Positions 26,704 to 35,812 of a DNA stretch of 64,000 bases are shown one piece after another. Position numbers and translations under genes: made by a program. The notes beneath the pieces are model-generated. The model searched no databases, had not been told where the DNA came from, and saw only the letters and a program-made list of their open reading frames with translations. This DNA comes from an uncultured Flavobacteriaceae bacterium (lineage in GTDB: Bacteria; Bacteroidota; Bacteroidia; Flavobacteriales; Flavobacteriaceae), in contig CANLUH010000003.1 of NCBI GenBank assembly GCA_947494205.1, positions 62,001 to 126,000 of the forward strand, read 5' to 3'. The stretch's first letter is position 1. Each line of letters begins with the position of its first letter.

Positions 26704-26711
26704 TATCTTTA
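26704..26711 (+). promoter_or_regulatory. Probable -7 box of the mini-lipoprotein gene
   Basis: TATCTTTA (seven of eight matches to TAnnTTTG) lies 20 bases before the ATG at 26732. No good -33 element is visible. Confidence 0.35.
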
Positions 26712-26731
26712 ATTTTTTAAGTGTTAAAGAC

Positions 26732-26824
26732 ATGAAATATTTAAAAAAAGTATTAACATTGAACACATTAGGTGTTCCAGTTGCTGTCTTTGTGAATAGT
26801 AGCTGCAAAGCCGATGGAGGTTAG
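26732..26824 (+). CDS. 30-residue mini-lipoprotein or peptide precursor
   Basis: The frame encodes 30 residues, laid out as a type II signal peptide: basic n-region (MKYLKK), hydrophobic core (VLTLNTLGVPVAVFV), then SSC. The Cys lacks a strict lipobox (NSSC), but Bacteroidota lipoboxes are relaxed. After cleavage only CKADGG would remain. The gene has a possible -7 box upstream and a strong terminator about 50 bases after the stop, so it looks like an expressed unit rather than chance. I do not recognise it; a micro-lipoprotein, a signalling lipopeptide or a RiPP-like precursor ending in GG are all possible. Confidence 0.55.
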   Translation: MKYLKKVLTLNTLGVPVAVFVNSSCKADGG

Positions 26825-26872
26825 CTCGTTTTATTTTTTTGAAAGAAAAAATTAATAACGAGTTAGTCTATT

Positions 26873-26908
26873 AAAAGTCCTTTTGCTAAAGCAAGGGACT
26901 TTTTTTTG
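26873..26908 (+). terminator. Terminator after the 30-codon gene
   Basis: The stem AAAAGTCC/GGACTTTT with an inner TTGCT/AGCAA pairing ends in a run of eight T. A second dyad, CTCGTT with AACGAG (26825-26862), sits between the stop codon and this terminator. Confidence 0.88.
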
Positions 26909-26947
26909 CTTAAAACTTTATTCATGCTACAGAAGTAAACTAAGTAG

Positions 26948-26977
26948 TTGTATAATTAATATTTAATAGTACTTTTG
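26948..26977 (+). promoter_or_regulatory. trhO promoter
   Basis: A textbook Bacteroidota promoter: TTG at 26948-26950, 19 bases of spacing, then the perfect -7 box TACTTTTG at 26970-26977. The gene starts 38 bases further on. Confidence 0.8.
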
Positions 26978-27015
26978 CAAAAAAATAATCTTTAATCTTA
27001 AAAAATTAGTATAGC

Positions 27016-28080
27016 ATGCAACTGTACAATAAGCTAAGTGCCAAAGAAAGAGCAGAATTAATTGAAAGTGCAGGTAAAGAACGCTTAACACTTTCATTTT
27101 ATCAGTATGCTAAAATTGGCAATCCACAATTACTACGAGACCATTTATTTATTACTTGGGATGCATTAGACGTTTTAGGGCGTATTTATATTGCAACCGA
27201 AGGTATTAACGCGCAATTATCTTTGCCAGCGGATCAATTTAATGCCTTTAAAACGCATTTAGACACTGTAGAATTTTTAAAAGACATTAGACTAAATATT
27301 GCTGTAGAGCAGGATAATATGTCGTTTTTAAAACTGAAAGTAAAAGTGCGTAATAAAATTGTTGCCGATGGTTTAAACGATGATACTTTTGATGTTACAA
27401 ATAAAGGAGTACACGTAAATGCAGACGCTTTTAACGATTTAATAGAAGACGAAAATACTGTGCTAGTAGATATGCGTAATCACTACGAAAGTGAGATTGG
27501 GCATTTTAAAAATGCAGTAAAACCAGATGTAGATACGTTTAGAGAATCTTTAGATATTATTGAAGATGATTTAAAAGCTCATAAGGAAGATAAAAATTTA
27601 GTAATGTATTGTACTGGAGGTATACGTTGTGAAAAAGCGAGTGCTTATTTTAAACATAAAGGCTTTAAAAATGTATACCAACTAGAAGGCGGTATTATAG
27701 AATATACAAGACAGGTTAAAGCTGAAGCATTAGAAAATAAATTTATAGGTAAAAACTTTGTATTCGATGATCGTAGAGCAGAGAAAATTAGCGACGATGT
27801 TATTGCAAATTGCCACCAATGTGGTAACCCTTGCGATACACACGTAAATTGTGCTAACGAAGCGTGTCACTTGTTGTTTATTCAATGTGACTCTTGCAAA
27901 ACTGAAATGGATAATTGCTGTTCTACAAACTGTAAAGAAATAGTAGCATTACCATACGAAGAGCAAAAAGCCTTACGAAAAGGTCAAGGTAATAGTAACG
28001 ATATCTTTAAAAAAGGAAGAGCTAATCATTTACCTTATAAAAAGGATTTAAGAAACATATTCGAAACCTTAAAAAAATAA
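27016..28080 (+). CDS. trhO: tRNA uridine-34 hydroxylase (rhodanese-like TrhO)
   Basis: TrhO uses O2 to hydroxylate wobble U34 on the way to (c)mo5U. The 354-residue protein has an N-terminal acylphosphatase-like UPF0176 domain (IYIATEGINAQLSLP), a rhodanese domain whose active-site loop is VMYCTGGIRCEKAS, and a C-terminal cysteine-rich zinc-binding segment (CHQCGNPCDTHVNC...CDSCKTEMDNCCSTNC). Domain order and length agree with the family. It has its own promoter and terminator. Confidence 0.94.
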   Translation: MQLYNKLSAKERAELIESAGKERLTLSFYQYAKIGNPQLLRDHLFITWDALDVLGRIYIATEGINAQLSLPADQFNAFKTHLDTVEFLKDIRLNIAVEQDNMSFLKLKVKVRNKIVADGLNDDTFDVTNKGVHVNADAFNDLIEDENTVLVDMRNHYESEIGHFKNAVKPDVDTFRESLDIIEDDLKAHKEDKNLVMYCTGGIRCEKASAYFKHKGFKNVYQLEGGIIEYTRQVKAEALENKFIGKNFVFDDRRAEKISDDVIANCHQCGNPCDTHVNCANEACHLLFIQCDSCKTEMDNCCSTNCKEIVALPYEEQKALRKGQGNSNDIFKKGRANHLPYKKDLRNIFETLKK

Positions 28081-28130
28081 CGAATTACATATATAACATT
28101 TGTTTATAATAGGTGTTATTTACATAAATA

Positions 28131-28162
28131 AAAACCCGAAGTATAGCTTCGGGTTTTTTATA
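28131..28162 (+). terminator. trhO terminator
   Basis: AAAACCCGAAG and CTTCGGGTTTT form a stem around TATAG, followed by a T-run. Confidence 0.92.
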
Positions 28163-28344
28163 TTTTTAAGTCTTTAGAATAATCTTATCTTTACAATCAA
28201 AAGTTATACACTATTACATAATGCCTATTACAGTGTATACACTTAAAATAATAATAGCATTTGCCTTACTTTTTCAAGTAAAACGCATTAATAATAACCA
28301 TCTTCTGATGTTTACAGCATTCAGAATCAATATATAAGAACTAT

Positions 28345-29556
28345 ATGGCTTGTACAAGTTGCTCAACTAAAGACGGAAGCCCAAAAGGATGCAAAAATAA
28401 TGGCACCTGTGGTACCGATAGTTGTAATAAATTAACCGTATTCGATTGGTTATCGAATATGTCTGTTCCAAATGGCGAAAAACCTTTCGACTTTGTTGAG
28501 GTTCGTTTTAAAAACGGAAGAAAAAACTACTATAAAAACACTGAAAACTTATCGCTCTCAATAGGAGATATTGTTGCAACACAAGCGCAATCTGGTCACG
28601 ATATAGGTATGGTAACCTTATCTGGAGAATTGGTGCGCGTGCAAATGAAGCGTAAAAAAATAAGTCAGAAACCAGAAGATATTTTAAAAATATACCGAAA
28701 AGCATCGCAAAAAGATATCGATATTTGGTCTAAAGCAAGAGATCGTGAAGAGCCAATGAAGGTTAGAGCACGTCAGTTTGCTATAGACTTAAAGTTACAG
28801 ATGAAGATTTCTGATATCGAATTTCAAGGAGATGCCAGTAAAGCTACATTTTACTACACAGCAGAAGAACGTGTAGATTTTCGTGAGTTAATAAAAGTAT
28901 TCGCAAAAGAATTTAGAACGCGAATAGAAATGAAACAAGTTGGTTTTAGACAAGAAGCTGCTAGACTTGGAGGTATTGGTTCTTGTGGGAGAGAGTTATG
29001 CTGTTCTACTTGGTTAACCGATTTTAGATCGGTAAGTACATCTGCAGCAAGATACCAACAATTATCACTTAACCCGCAAAAATTAGCTGGGCAATGTGGT
29101 AAATTAAAATGCTGCTTAAATTACGAGTTAGATTCTTACTTAGATGCCTTAAAAGCATTTCCTAAAACAGATGTAAAACTATATACAGAAAAAGGAACTG
29201 CGGTTTGCCAAAAAACAGATATTTTCCGTGGTCACATGTGGTATGCTTACGAAGGAGAATGGATGAATTGGCATAAAATTACAACCGAGCAAGCAAGAGA
29301 AATTATTGAGCTAAATAAGAAAAAAGAGAAAGTTGCTAGCTTAGAAGAGTATGCTTCTGATTTAATAGAAGATACTAAAGTAGAGTTCGAAAACGTTGTT
29401 GGACAAGACAGTTTAACGCGTTTCGATAATCCAAAAGGCAATAAAAAACGTAAAAACAATAAGAGTCGCAATAATCGTAACCGAAACAAAAACCGAAGAA
29501 AACCCCAAAATAAGACTAACAATGCTAAAAACACTGCTAAAAAAACCACGAAATAA
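28345..29556 (+). CDS. ricT: PSP1-domain protein RicT
   Basis: This 403-residue protein starts with a Cys-rich segment (MACTSCSTKDGSPKGCKNNGTCG), then the PSP1 domain (about residues 45-290), with SIGDIVATQAQSGHDIGMVTLSGE and the conserved cysteines in GSCGRELCCSTWLTDF and QCGKLKCCLNYE. RicT (YaaT) proteins form an Fe-S-containing complex affecting RNA processing in Firmicutes. The C-terminal 45 residues are an unstructured basic Lys/Asn/Arg tail that may bind RNA. The gene overlaps gldH by 35 bases, an order familiar from Flavobacteriaceae. Confidence 0.88.
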   Translation: MACTSCSTKDGSPKGCKNNGTCGTDSCNKLTVFDWLSNMSVPNGEKPFDFVEVRFKNGRKNYYKNTENLSLSIGDIVATQAQSGHDIGMVTLSGELVRVQMKRKKISQKPEDILKIYRKASQKDIDIWSKARDREEPMKVRARQFAIDLKLQMKISDIEFQGDASKATFYYTAEERVDFRELIKVFAKEFRTRIEMKQVGFRQEAARLGGIGSCGRELCCSTWLTDFRSVSTSAARYQQLSLNPQKLAGQCGKLKCCLNYELDSYLDALKAFPKTDVKLYTEKGTAVCQKTDIFRGHMWYAYEGEWMNWHKITTEQAREIIELNKKKEKVASLEEYASDLIEDTKVEFENVVGQDSLTRFDNPKGNKKRKNNKSRNNRNRNKNRRKPQNKTNNAKNTAKKTTK

Positions 29557-30040
29557 TAGTGTATTGGTTGTTGTTCTATTAGTAATTTGCATGCTAACCT
29601 CTTGCGATTCAAATAGTGTTTTCGACGATTATAAAACAGTATCTAGCGCATGGAATAAAGGTGATATTGTAAATTTTAATATACAAGCTCCTGATTCTAC
29701 TAATGCATATAACTTATTTGTAAACGTTAGAAACACTGAAGATTATAAATACAACAACTTGTTTTTAATTGTTGAAATGGATTTTCCACATGGGAAAATT
29801 CTTAAAGATACTCTAGAATATAAAATGGCCGATCCTAACGGGAAATTACTAGGAACAGGCTTAGGAAGTGTAAAAGAAAACAAACTTTGGTATAAAGAAG
29901 GTGTTGTTTTTAATGAATCTGGAGAGTACACTGTTAAAATTCAACACGCCATGCGAAAAAATGGAGTCGTTAATGGTATTGAAGATTTAGAAGGAATAAC
30001 AGATATAGGCTTTAGAATAGAAGCGTTAAATAATAATTAG
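29522..30040 (+). CDS. gldH: Gliding motility lipoprotein GldH
   Basis: This 172-residue lipoprotein has lipobox Cys28 (CMLTSC) and the GldH-type core (SAWNKGDIVNFNIQAPDSTNAYNLFVNVRNTEDYKYNNLFLIVEMDFPHG and YTVKIQHAMR). GldH is required for gliding in Flavobacterium johnsoniae. The start at ATG 29522 lies 35 bases inside ricT; it is needed because the positively charged start of the signal peptide (KTLLKKPRNN) falls in the overlap. ricT and gldH are therefore translationally linked, and the peptidoglycan synthase at 30081 follows after 40 bases. Confidence 0.88.
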   Translation: MLKTLLKKPRNNSVLVVVLLVICMLTSCDSNSVFDDYKTVSSAWNKGDIVNFNIQAPDSTNAYNLFVNVRNTEDYKYNNLFLIVEMDFPHGKILKDTLEYKMADPNGKLLGTGLGSVKENKLWYKEGVVFNESGEYTVKIQHAMRKNGVVNGIEDLEGITDIGFRIEALNNN

Positions 30041-30080
30041 TAATAGAATTATTAAAGTAAATACAAAATTTAAGTAGTAG

Positions 30081-32426
30081 ATGGCAAAAGCAAAGCAAGC
30101 AAAAGAAAGTCAAGGCTTCGAAAAATATATTCGTTGGTTTTGGATGCTGTTTTTAGGAGGCATATTATTAGTAGTATTAATATTTTCATTAGCCTCTTGG
30201 GGAGCTTTTGGAGATATGCCAGATCACACCGTTTTAGAAAATCCCAAAACCAACTTAGCATCCGAAATTATTTCCAGTGATGGTAAAACACTAGGGAAAA
30301 TTTATTTTAAAGACAATAGAACCCCAGTAGGTTTTGATGATTTACCAAAGCATTTAGTAGACGCATTAGTGGCTACCGAAGATGCTCGTTTTTATGATCA
30401 TTCCGGTATCGATGCTAGAGGAACACTAAGAGCCGCAGTATTTCTTGGTAAAAAAGGAGGAGCCAGTACAATCTCACAACAATTAGCAAAACAATTATTC
30501 CATGGAGAAAGAGCTTCAGGATGGAGACGTTACACTCAAAAATTTAAAGAATGGATTATAGCTATTCGTTTAGAGCGCCAATACACTAAAGAAGAAATTA
30601 TAGCACAGTATTTTAATATTTACGATTTTGGTAATAATGGGGACGGTATACGTTCTGCATCAAGAATTTATTTTAGAAAAGAACCAAAAGACCTAAATTT
30701 AAAAGAATCGGCAATGTTGGTGGGGATGTTTAAAAACTCTTCATTATTTAATCCAAGACCACATAGAAATCCTATAGGCACAAGAAATAGAAGAAATGTT
30801 GTGTTGGCACAAATGGCCAAGTACGGTTACATAGAAGATGCTATTAGAGACTCATTACAAAAAACAGAGTTAGATTTAAAGTATACACCAGAATCGCATA
30901 ACGAAGGTCCAGCACCACATTTTAGAACTTACTTAGAAAAGGACTTGAAAAAATGGATAGCAGAAAACCTAAAACCAGATGGTACAAAATATAATTTGTA
31001 CAGCGATGGTTTAAAGATATTTACAACAATAGATTCTCGTATGCAGAAATATGCTGAGCAAGCAGTTACTAAGCATATGGCAAATTTGCAGGCTGAGTTT
31101 TTTCATCAAAACACACCAGATAGAAATCCAACAGCACCCTTTTTAGATTTAACAAAAGCAGAGATAGACGATTTAATGAGAAGATCTATGTCTAGAGGAG
31201 AGCGATGGAGAATTATGAAGAAAGAAGGAAAATCTAAGAAAGAAATTATAGCATCGTTTGATGTGCCTACAAAAATGACCATTTTTAAGTGGGTAAAAGG
31301 GAAAGCAAGCGAAGTAGATACTATTATGAAACCTATAGATTCTATGCGCTATTACAAATCGTTATTGCATCCAGGAATAATGAGTATGGATCCACAAACA
31401 GGACATGTAAAAGCATGGGTAGGTGGTAACGACCATAAATACTTTAAATACGATCATGTAAGACAAGGAAAACGACAAGTAGGATCTACTTTTAAACCGT
31501 TTGTATATGCAACAGCAATAGACCAGTTACATATGTCTCCATGCGATAAACAACCATTATCGCAAATAACCATAGAGGCCAATAAATATGGAAATCCAGA
31601 ACCATGGACACCTAAAAACTCCGATGGACAATACGGAGGAGAAAGAACTCTAAAAGAAGCTTTGGCAGGCTCTGTTAATACAGTTACTGCGCGTTTAATG
31701 AATAAAGTGGGGCCACAACCGGTAGCCAAATTAGCTAAAAATTTAGGTATTAATTCAGATATTCCAGAAGTGCCTTCTATAGCCCTAGGAACGCCAGATA
31801 TTAGTATTTACGAAATGGTAGGTGCGTACTCTGCCTTTGCAAATAAAGGCGTATACACTAAACCCGTAATGATAGAACGAATAGAAGATAAAAACGGTAC
31901 TGTGCTCTTCCAATTTACACCAGAAACTAGAGATGTATTAAGTGCAGAGTCGGCTTATGTAACTGTAAAGCTAATGCAAGGCGTAGTAGAATCTGGATCA
32001 GGTTCTAGATTGCGTCACACATGGGCTGGAAATAAAGATGTTTATAAAGATATTATAACAGGTTATCCATACAAATTAACAAATCCTATTGCAGGAAAAA
32101 CAGGAACAACACAAAACCAAAGTGATGGTTGGTTTATGGGTATGGTACCAAATCTAGTAACAGGTGTTTGGGTAGGTGCTGAAGATAGAGCAGCACACTT
32201 TAAATCTATTACATACGGACAAGGTGCCGCGATGGCATTACCAATTTGGGGCATGTACATGCGCAGTTGTTACGATGATAAAACATTAAATATATCGAAG
32301 AAAGACTTCGAGAAACCTAAAGACTTATCTATAGAAGTAGATTGTAGTAAATACCAAGCAGAAGAGACACCAGAAGATAATGGTATGCCAGATGAAGATC
32401 AAGATGGTTTAGAATTAAGACCATAA
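30081..32426 (+). CDS. Penicillin-binding protein 1A (class A, bifunctional)
   Basis: Polymerises and crosslinks peptidoglycan in the periplasm. The 781-residue protein has one N-terminal membrane helix (about residues 18-38), a GT51 glycosyltransferase domain with catalytic EDARFYDHSGID and GGASTISQQLAKQLF, and a transpeptidase domain with the three motifs GSTFKPFVYA (SxxK serine), GSVNTVTARL (SxN) and GKTGTTQNQSDGWFMG (KTG). The C-terminus is acidic. It has a strong terminator. It belongs to the PBP1a group by length. Confidence 0.94.
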   Translation: MAKAKQAKESQGFEKYIRWFWMLFLGGILLVVLIFSLASWGAFGDMPDHTVLENPKTNLASEIISSDGKTLGKIYFKDNRTPVGFDDLPKHLVDALVATEDARFYDHSGIDARGTLRAAVFLGKKGGASTISQQLAKQLFHGERASGWRRYTQKFKEWIIAIRLERQYTKEEIIAQYFNIYDFGNNGDGIRSASRIYFRKEPKDLNLKESAMLVGMFKNSSLFNPRPHRNPIGTRNRRNVVLAQMAKYGYIEDAIRDSLQKTELDLKYTPESHNEGPAPHFRTYLEKDLKKWIAENLKPDGTKYNLYSDGLKIFTTIDSRMQKYAEQAVTKHMANLQAEFFHQNTPDRNPTAPFLDLTKAEIDDLMRRSMSRGERWRIMKKEGKSKKEIIASFDVPTKMTIFKWVKGKASEVDTIMKPIDSMRYYKSLLHPGIMSMDPQTGHVKAWVGGNDHKYFKYDHVRQGKRQVGSTFKPFVYATAIDQLHMSPCDKQPLSQITIEANKYGNPEPWTPKNSDGQYGGERTLKEALAGSVNTVTARLMNKVGPQPVAKLAKNLGINSDIPEVPSIALGTPDISIYEMVGAYSAFANKGVYTKPVMIERIEDKNGTVLFQFTPETRDVLSAESAYVTVKLMQGVVESGSGSRLRHTWAGNKDVYKDIITGYPYKLTNPIAGKTGTTQNQSDGWFMGMVPNLVTGVWVGAEDRAAHFKSITYGQGAAMALPIWGMYMRSCYDDKTLNISKKDFEKPKDLSIEVDCSKYQAEETPEDNGMPDEDQDGLELRP

Positions 32427-32446
32427 CATACATTGAAAAAAAATTA

Positions 32447-32476
32447 AAAGCCATTCTGTAACGAATGGCTTTTTTA
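32447..32476 (+). terminator. Terminator after the PBP1A gene
   Basis: AAAAGCCATTC pairs with GAATGGCTTTT around a six-base loop and ends in a T-run. Confidence 0.92.
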
Positions 32477-32511
32477 TTTCTTAATTTTAAACCTCAATAA
32501 ATTTTGAAAAC

Positions 32512-33219
32512 ATGATTAGCAAAAAAGTACATTCGGTTAAAGAAGCAACTGAAGGCATTGCAGATAATATGACCTTTATGCTTGGAGGTTTCGGACTTTC
32601 AGGAATACCAGAAAATGCAATAGCAGCTCTAGTAAAAAGCGGCGTAAAAGGATTAACCTGTATCTCTAATAATGCAGGGGTAGATGATTTTGGATTAGGG
32701 TTATTATTACACCAACGTCAAATAAAAAAAATGGTATCCTCTTATGTAGGAGAAAATGATGAGTTTGAAAGGCAAATGTTGTCGGGAGAATTAGATGTAG
32801 AATTAATACCGCAAGGAACCCTTGCCGAACGTTGTAGAGCAGCACAAGCAGGATTTCCAGCATTTTACACACCAGCAGGTTACGGAACAGAGGTCGCAGA
32901 AGGGAAAGAGACCAGAGAGTTTGATGGAAAGATGTATGTTTTAGAACAGGCCTTTAAAGCCGATTTTGGTTTTGTAAAAGCATGGAAAGGAGACGAAGCA
33001 GGAAATCTTGTCTTTAAAGGAACAGCAAGAAACTTTAATCCTAATATGTGTGGTGCAGCAAAAATAACAGTTGCTGAGGTGGAAGAATTAGTACCTGTAG
33101 GTACATTAGATCCAAACCAAATACACATACCAGGTATATTTGTACAACGTATATTTCAAGGTGAGAAATACGAGAAAAGAATAGAACAAAGAACGGTTAG
33201 AAAAATAAATGAAAAGTAA
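32512..33219 (+). CDS. 3-oxoacid CoA-transferase subunit A
   Basis: The 235-residue alpha subunit of a class I CoA-transferase moves CoA between succinyl-CoA (or acetyl-CoA) and acetoacetate in ketone-body use. It has the family start [34 protein letters not shown] and the loop [16 protein letters not shown] at the end. Subunit B is at 33637. The pair is normally adjacent, but here a four-helix-bundle gene lies between them. Confidence 0.92.
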   Translation: MISKKVHSVKEATEGIADNMTFMLGGFGLSGIPENAIAALVKSGVKGLTCISNNAGVDDFGLGLLLHQRQIKKMVSSYVGENDEFERQMLSGELDVELIPQGTLAERCRAAQAGFPAFYTPAGYGTEVAEGKETREFDGKMYVLEQAFKADFGFVKAWKGDEAGNLVFKGTARNFNPNMCGAAKITVAEVEELVPVGTLDPNQIHIPGIFVQRIFQGEKYEKRIEQRTVRKINEK

Positions 33220-33243
33220 TTTGAAGATTAAATAATTTGAAAA
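33218..33243. repeat. Left flank repeat of the four-helix-bundle insertion
   Basis: Two copies of AATTTGA stand between the CoA-transferase A stop and the next start. They are mirrored by TCAAAT copies on the right side at 33598-33631. Confidence 0.5.
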
Positions 33244-33596
33244 TGAGGAATGACAAGGATAATTTAATTATAAAGTTAACATTCGAATTAGCACTTGAAA
33301 TCATATCATTTTCAGAAAAAATTAGAGCGAATAACAGATTTGAAATGGCGTCTCAAATATTTAGAAGCGGGACCTCAATTGGAGCAAACATAAGAGAAGC
33401 TCAGAATGCAGAAAGTAAAAGAGATTTTATACATAAATTCAAAATATCTGCTAAAGAAGCAGATGAATTAGAGTATTGGTTAAGGTTATGCGAAGCATCA
33501 GACTTTTACCCTAATCCAGATGAAAAAATATTTAAACAATTAAAATCGGTAGTTCTTATTATTTCTAAAATTATTTCAACTAGTAAAAGAAGCTAA
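33243..33596 (+). CDS. Four-helix-bundle protein (S23/23S rRNA intervening-sequence family)
   Basis: The 117-residue protein (ATG 33243; TTG two codons earlier is possible) matches the S23 or four-helix-bundle family: FRSGTSIGANIREAQNAESKRDFIHKFKISAKEADELEYWLRLCEAS is its signature. These genes were first seen inside 23S rRNA intervening sequences, and many copies occur as stand-alone genes in Bacteroidota. It sits between the two CoA-transferase subunit genes, which suggests insertion of a mobile cassette. AT-rich short repeats flank it on both sides. Its biochemical role is unknown. Confidence 0.88.
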   Translation: MRNDKDNLIIKLTFELALEIISFSEKIRANNRFEMASQIFRSGTSIGANIREAQNAESKRDFIHKFKISAKEADELEYWLRLCEASDFYPNPDEKIFKQLKSVVLIISKIISTSKRS

Positions 33597-33597
33597 T

Positions 33598-33634
33598 TAT
33601 CAAATCATCAAATTAAAACATTATCAAATTATTA
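33598..33634. repeat. Right flank repeat of the four-helix-bundle insertion
   Basis: Three copies of TCAAAT (ATCAAATCATCAAATT, then ATTATCAAATTA) lie between the bundle gene and CoA-transferase B, in inverted orientation to the left flank. Confidence 0.5.
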
Positions 33635-33636
33635 TT

Positions 33637-34293
33637 ATGTTAGATAAAACAGGAATAGCAAAACGTATTGCAAAAGAAGTACAAGACGGGTATTACGTAA
33701 ATTTAGGAATAGGAATACCAACCCTAGTAGCAAATTACGTAAGAGAAGACATAGAAGTAGAATTTCAAAGTGAAAATGGTGTTCTAGGTATGGGACCTTT
33801 TCCTTTTGAAGGCGAAGAAGATGCCGATATAATAAACGCAGGAAAGCAAACCATAACAACCTTACCAGGCGCTAGTTTTTTCGACTCTGCAACCAGCTTT
33901 TCTATGATTAGAGGGCAACATGTAGATTTAACCATTTTGGGTGCAATGGAAGTAGCTGAAAATGGAGATATAGCAAACTGGAAAATCCCAGGAAGAATGG
34001 TAAAAGGAATGGGCGGCGCCATGGATTTAGTAGCCAGTGCAGAGAATATTATTGTTGCCATGATGCATACCAACAAAAGGGGAGAATCTAAACTCCTTAA
34101 AAAATGCTCATTACCATTAACAGGAGTCGGTTGCGTAAAAAAAATAGTAACGAATCTAGCAGTTTTAGAAGTAACGACTCAAGGCTTTAAATTATTAGAA
34201 CGTGCGCCAGGCGTATCTGTAGAAGAAATACAAAAAGCAACAGAAGGAACACTTATAGTTGAAGGAGATATTCCAGAAATGAATTTGGCGTAG
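33637..34293 (+). CDS. 3-oxoacid CoA-transferase subunit B
   Basis: The 218-residue beta subunit carries the catalytic glutamate, Glu46, in the signature QSENGVLGMGPFP, which forms a covalent CoA thioester in the reaction. The N-terminal IAKEVQDGYYVNLGIGIPTLVANYV and the later GAMEVAENGDIANWKIPG are typical. The hydrolase gene downstream starts directly after its stop. Confidence 0.93.
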   Translation: MLDKTGIAKRIAKEVQDGYYVNLGIGIPTLVANYVREDIEVEFQSENGVLGMGPFPFEGEEDADIINAGKQTITTLPGASFFDSATSFSMIRGQHVDLTILGAMEVAENGDIANWKIPGRMVKGMGGAMDLVASAENIIVAMMHTNKRGESKLLKKCSLPLTGVGCVKKIVTNLAVLEVTTQGFKLLERAPGVSVEEIQKATEGTLIVEGDIPEMNLA

Positions 34294-34296
34294 TTG

Positions 34297-35190
34297 GTGA
34301 AAAAAAGAATCTATAAAATAGGGTTACTTCTCATTGTATTAATTATTGCAGCTTTAGCATTTGTAGTACATAATGTGTTACCGTATGCATTACTGCAACC
34401 ACAAAGAGTAACAACAACTAATTATCTAGAAACAGAAAAGCAGAACCATACTACATTACAACTAGTAACAAAAGATAGTATTACACTTAAAGGCTATCAT
34501 GTAAAGTCTAATAAAGACACCATTTACGGATCTATAATATTAATACACGGCATAGGTGGTTGTAAAGAGCATTTTACAAAATTAGCAATAGATCTGGCCA
34601 ATAATGGTTACGATAGTTGGCTTTTCGATAATAGAGCACATGGCGAAAGTGGTGGGCAATACTCGACTTATGGCTATCATGAAAAAAATGATATCTCACT
34701 AATCATAGATAAAATAAGAGAAGAACAACCAACAAGTAAAATTGGCATTTGGGGAAATTCCTTAGGAGGCGCAATAGCACTTCAAGCTTTAGAAAAGGAT
34801 AAAAGAATAGCTTTTGGAATTATAGAAAGTACCTTTACAGATTTAACCCAAATAGTATACGATTATCAAAAACGATTTTCTTTTGGGATAGGAGTAGAAT
34901 GGATATGTGACATTGCATTAAACAAAGCCAGTAAGATAGGAGCATTTAATCCCGAAGAAGTAAAGCCTATTCAATCCGTTAAAAATATTTCATGCCCAGT
35001 TTTAATTGCACATGGTAATGCAGATAATAATATAAAGTTTGAGTATGGAAAAGCACTGTACGCTAATCTAGCTGCTAAAGACAAACTATTTGTTGAGGTG
35101 AACAATGCAGACCATTATAACATGTATGCTATAGGAGGAGAAGACTATAGCGCTAAACTGTTTAAGTTTCTAAAACAACAAACCCATTAA
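34297..35190 (+). CDS. Alpha/beta hydrolase, membrane-anchored
   Basis: This 297-residue hydrolase (GTG start at 34297; TTG one codon earlier is possible) has one N-terminal membrane helix (about residues 5-24) and a periplasmic alpha/beta hydrolase domain. The oxyanion loop is HGIGGCKEHF, the nucleophile Ser sits in GNSLGGA, the acid is probably Asp in HGNADNNIKF, and the His is in NADHYNM. It resembles the family of small membrane-anchored serine hydrolases that hydrolyse ester or acyl groups, but the substrate is unknown. Confidence 0.82.
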   Translation: MKKRIYKIGLLLIVLIIAALAFVVHNVLPYALLQPQRVTTTNYLETEKQNHTTLQLVTKDSITLKGYHVKSNKDTIYGSIILIHGIGGCKEHFTKLAIDLANNGYDSWLFDNRAHGESGGQYSTYGYHEKNDISLIIDKIREEQPTSKIGIWGNSLGGAIALQALEKDKRIAFGIIESTFTDLTQIVYDYQKRFSFGIGVEWICDIALNKASKIGAFNPEEVKPIQSVKNISCPVLIAHGNADNNIKFEYGKALYANLAAKDKLFVEVNNADHYNMYAIGGEDYSAKLFKFLKQQTH

Positions 35191-35195
35191 CAATA

Positions 35196-35810
35196 ATGCG
35201 AATACAAACTTTAAAAGGCGATTTTGTAACGTATAATTATAGCGAAAATAGAGATTATACACTACTAACAGATCGCTTTTTAAAGAACACAACAATTGCT
35301 TTAGATTATTTATTAAAACATAGTACATTAACAATTACTTACACAGATGATGAAGAAACCAAACGTGTAGATATTATAGATGTGTTAGTTGCGGATACTA
35401 TTAATAATATTACTATAGTATCAGCACAAAAAAACGCTTATAGTCCTAAATATAATACTGTTTTATTTTACGATACTCATGGTGTTGTATTTAGAAAGAA
35501 CCATAAAAAACAATGGTTTAGAAGAAATAAAGGCTATAATTCACCATTAGCATTGCTATCTCATGAACTCATTCATTGTTATAACGAATTATACGAAACT
35601 GAAGACTATTTAGAACGGAAACGAAACCACGATTCCAGAGGCAAAAAGATAGATAACGATGGTAGAGATTTATCTTTCCCTAATGCGGAAGAAGTTTTCG
35701 TTATTAAAATGACGAATCAAGTGGCGAAGCGACTAGGGGAAGACAAACGTAGTAACTATGGAAGAAGTTATTATCCCGTAAAATCCGTTTTATCTACTAA
35801 GAAGCTGTAA
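35196..35810 (+). CDS. Possible M91 (NleD-like) zinc metallopeptidase
   Basis: This 204-residue protein has a clear zincin motif HELIH (residues 123-127) with a nearby acidic block NAEEVF (163-168) that could supply the third ligand. The pattern SPLALLSHELIHCYN and the following GRDLSFPNAEE resemble the Peptidase M91 family, best known from type III effectors such as NleD that cut MAP kinases. There is no signal peptide, so the substrate is cytoplasmic or the protein leaves by another route. It is followed 2 bases later by an 86-residue gene. The M91 assignment is by eye and tentative. Confidence 0.6.
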   Translation: MRIQTLKGDFVTYNYSENRDYTLLTDRFLKNTTIALDYLLKHSTLTITYTDDEETKRVDIIDVLVADTINNITIVSAQKNAYSPKYNTVLFYDTHGVVFRKNHKKQWFRRNKGYNSPLALLSHELIHCYNELYETEDYLERKRNHDSRGKKIDNDGRDLSFPNAEEVFVIKMTNQVAKRLGEDKRSNYGRSYYPVKSVLSTKKL

Positions 35811-35812
35811 TT

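Noticed and set aside
28221-28337. A 38-codon plus-strand frame between trhO and ricT
   Set aside because: It begins after the trhO terminator but lacks a good promoter and any recognisable feature; chance in AT-rich intergenic DNA is likely.
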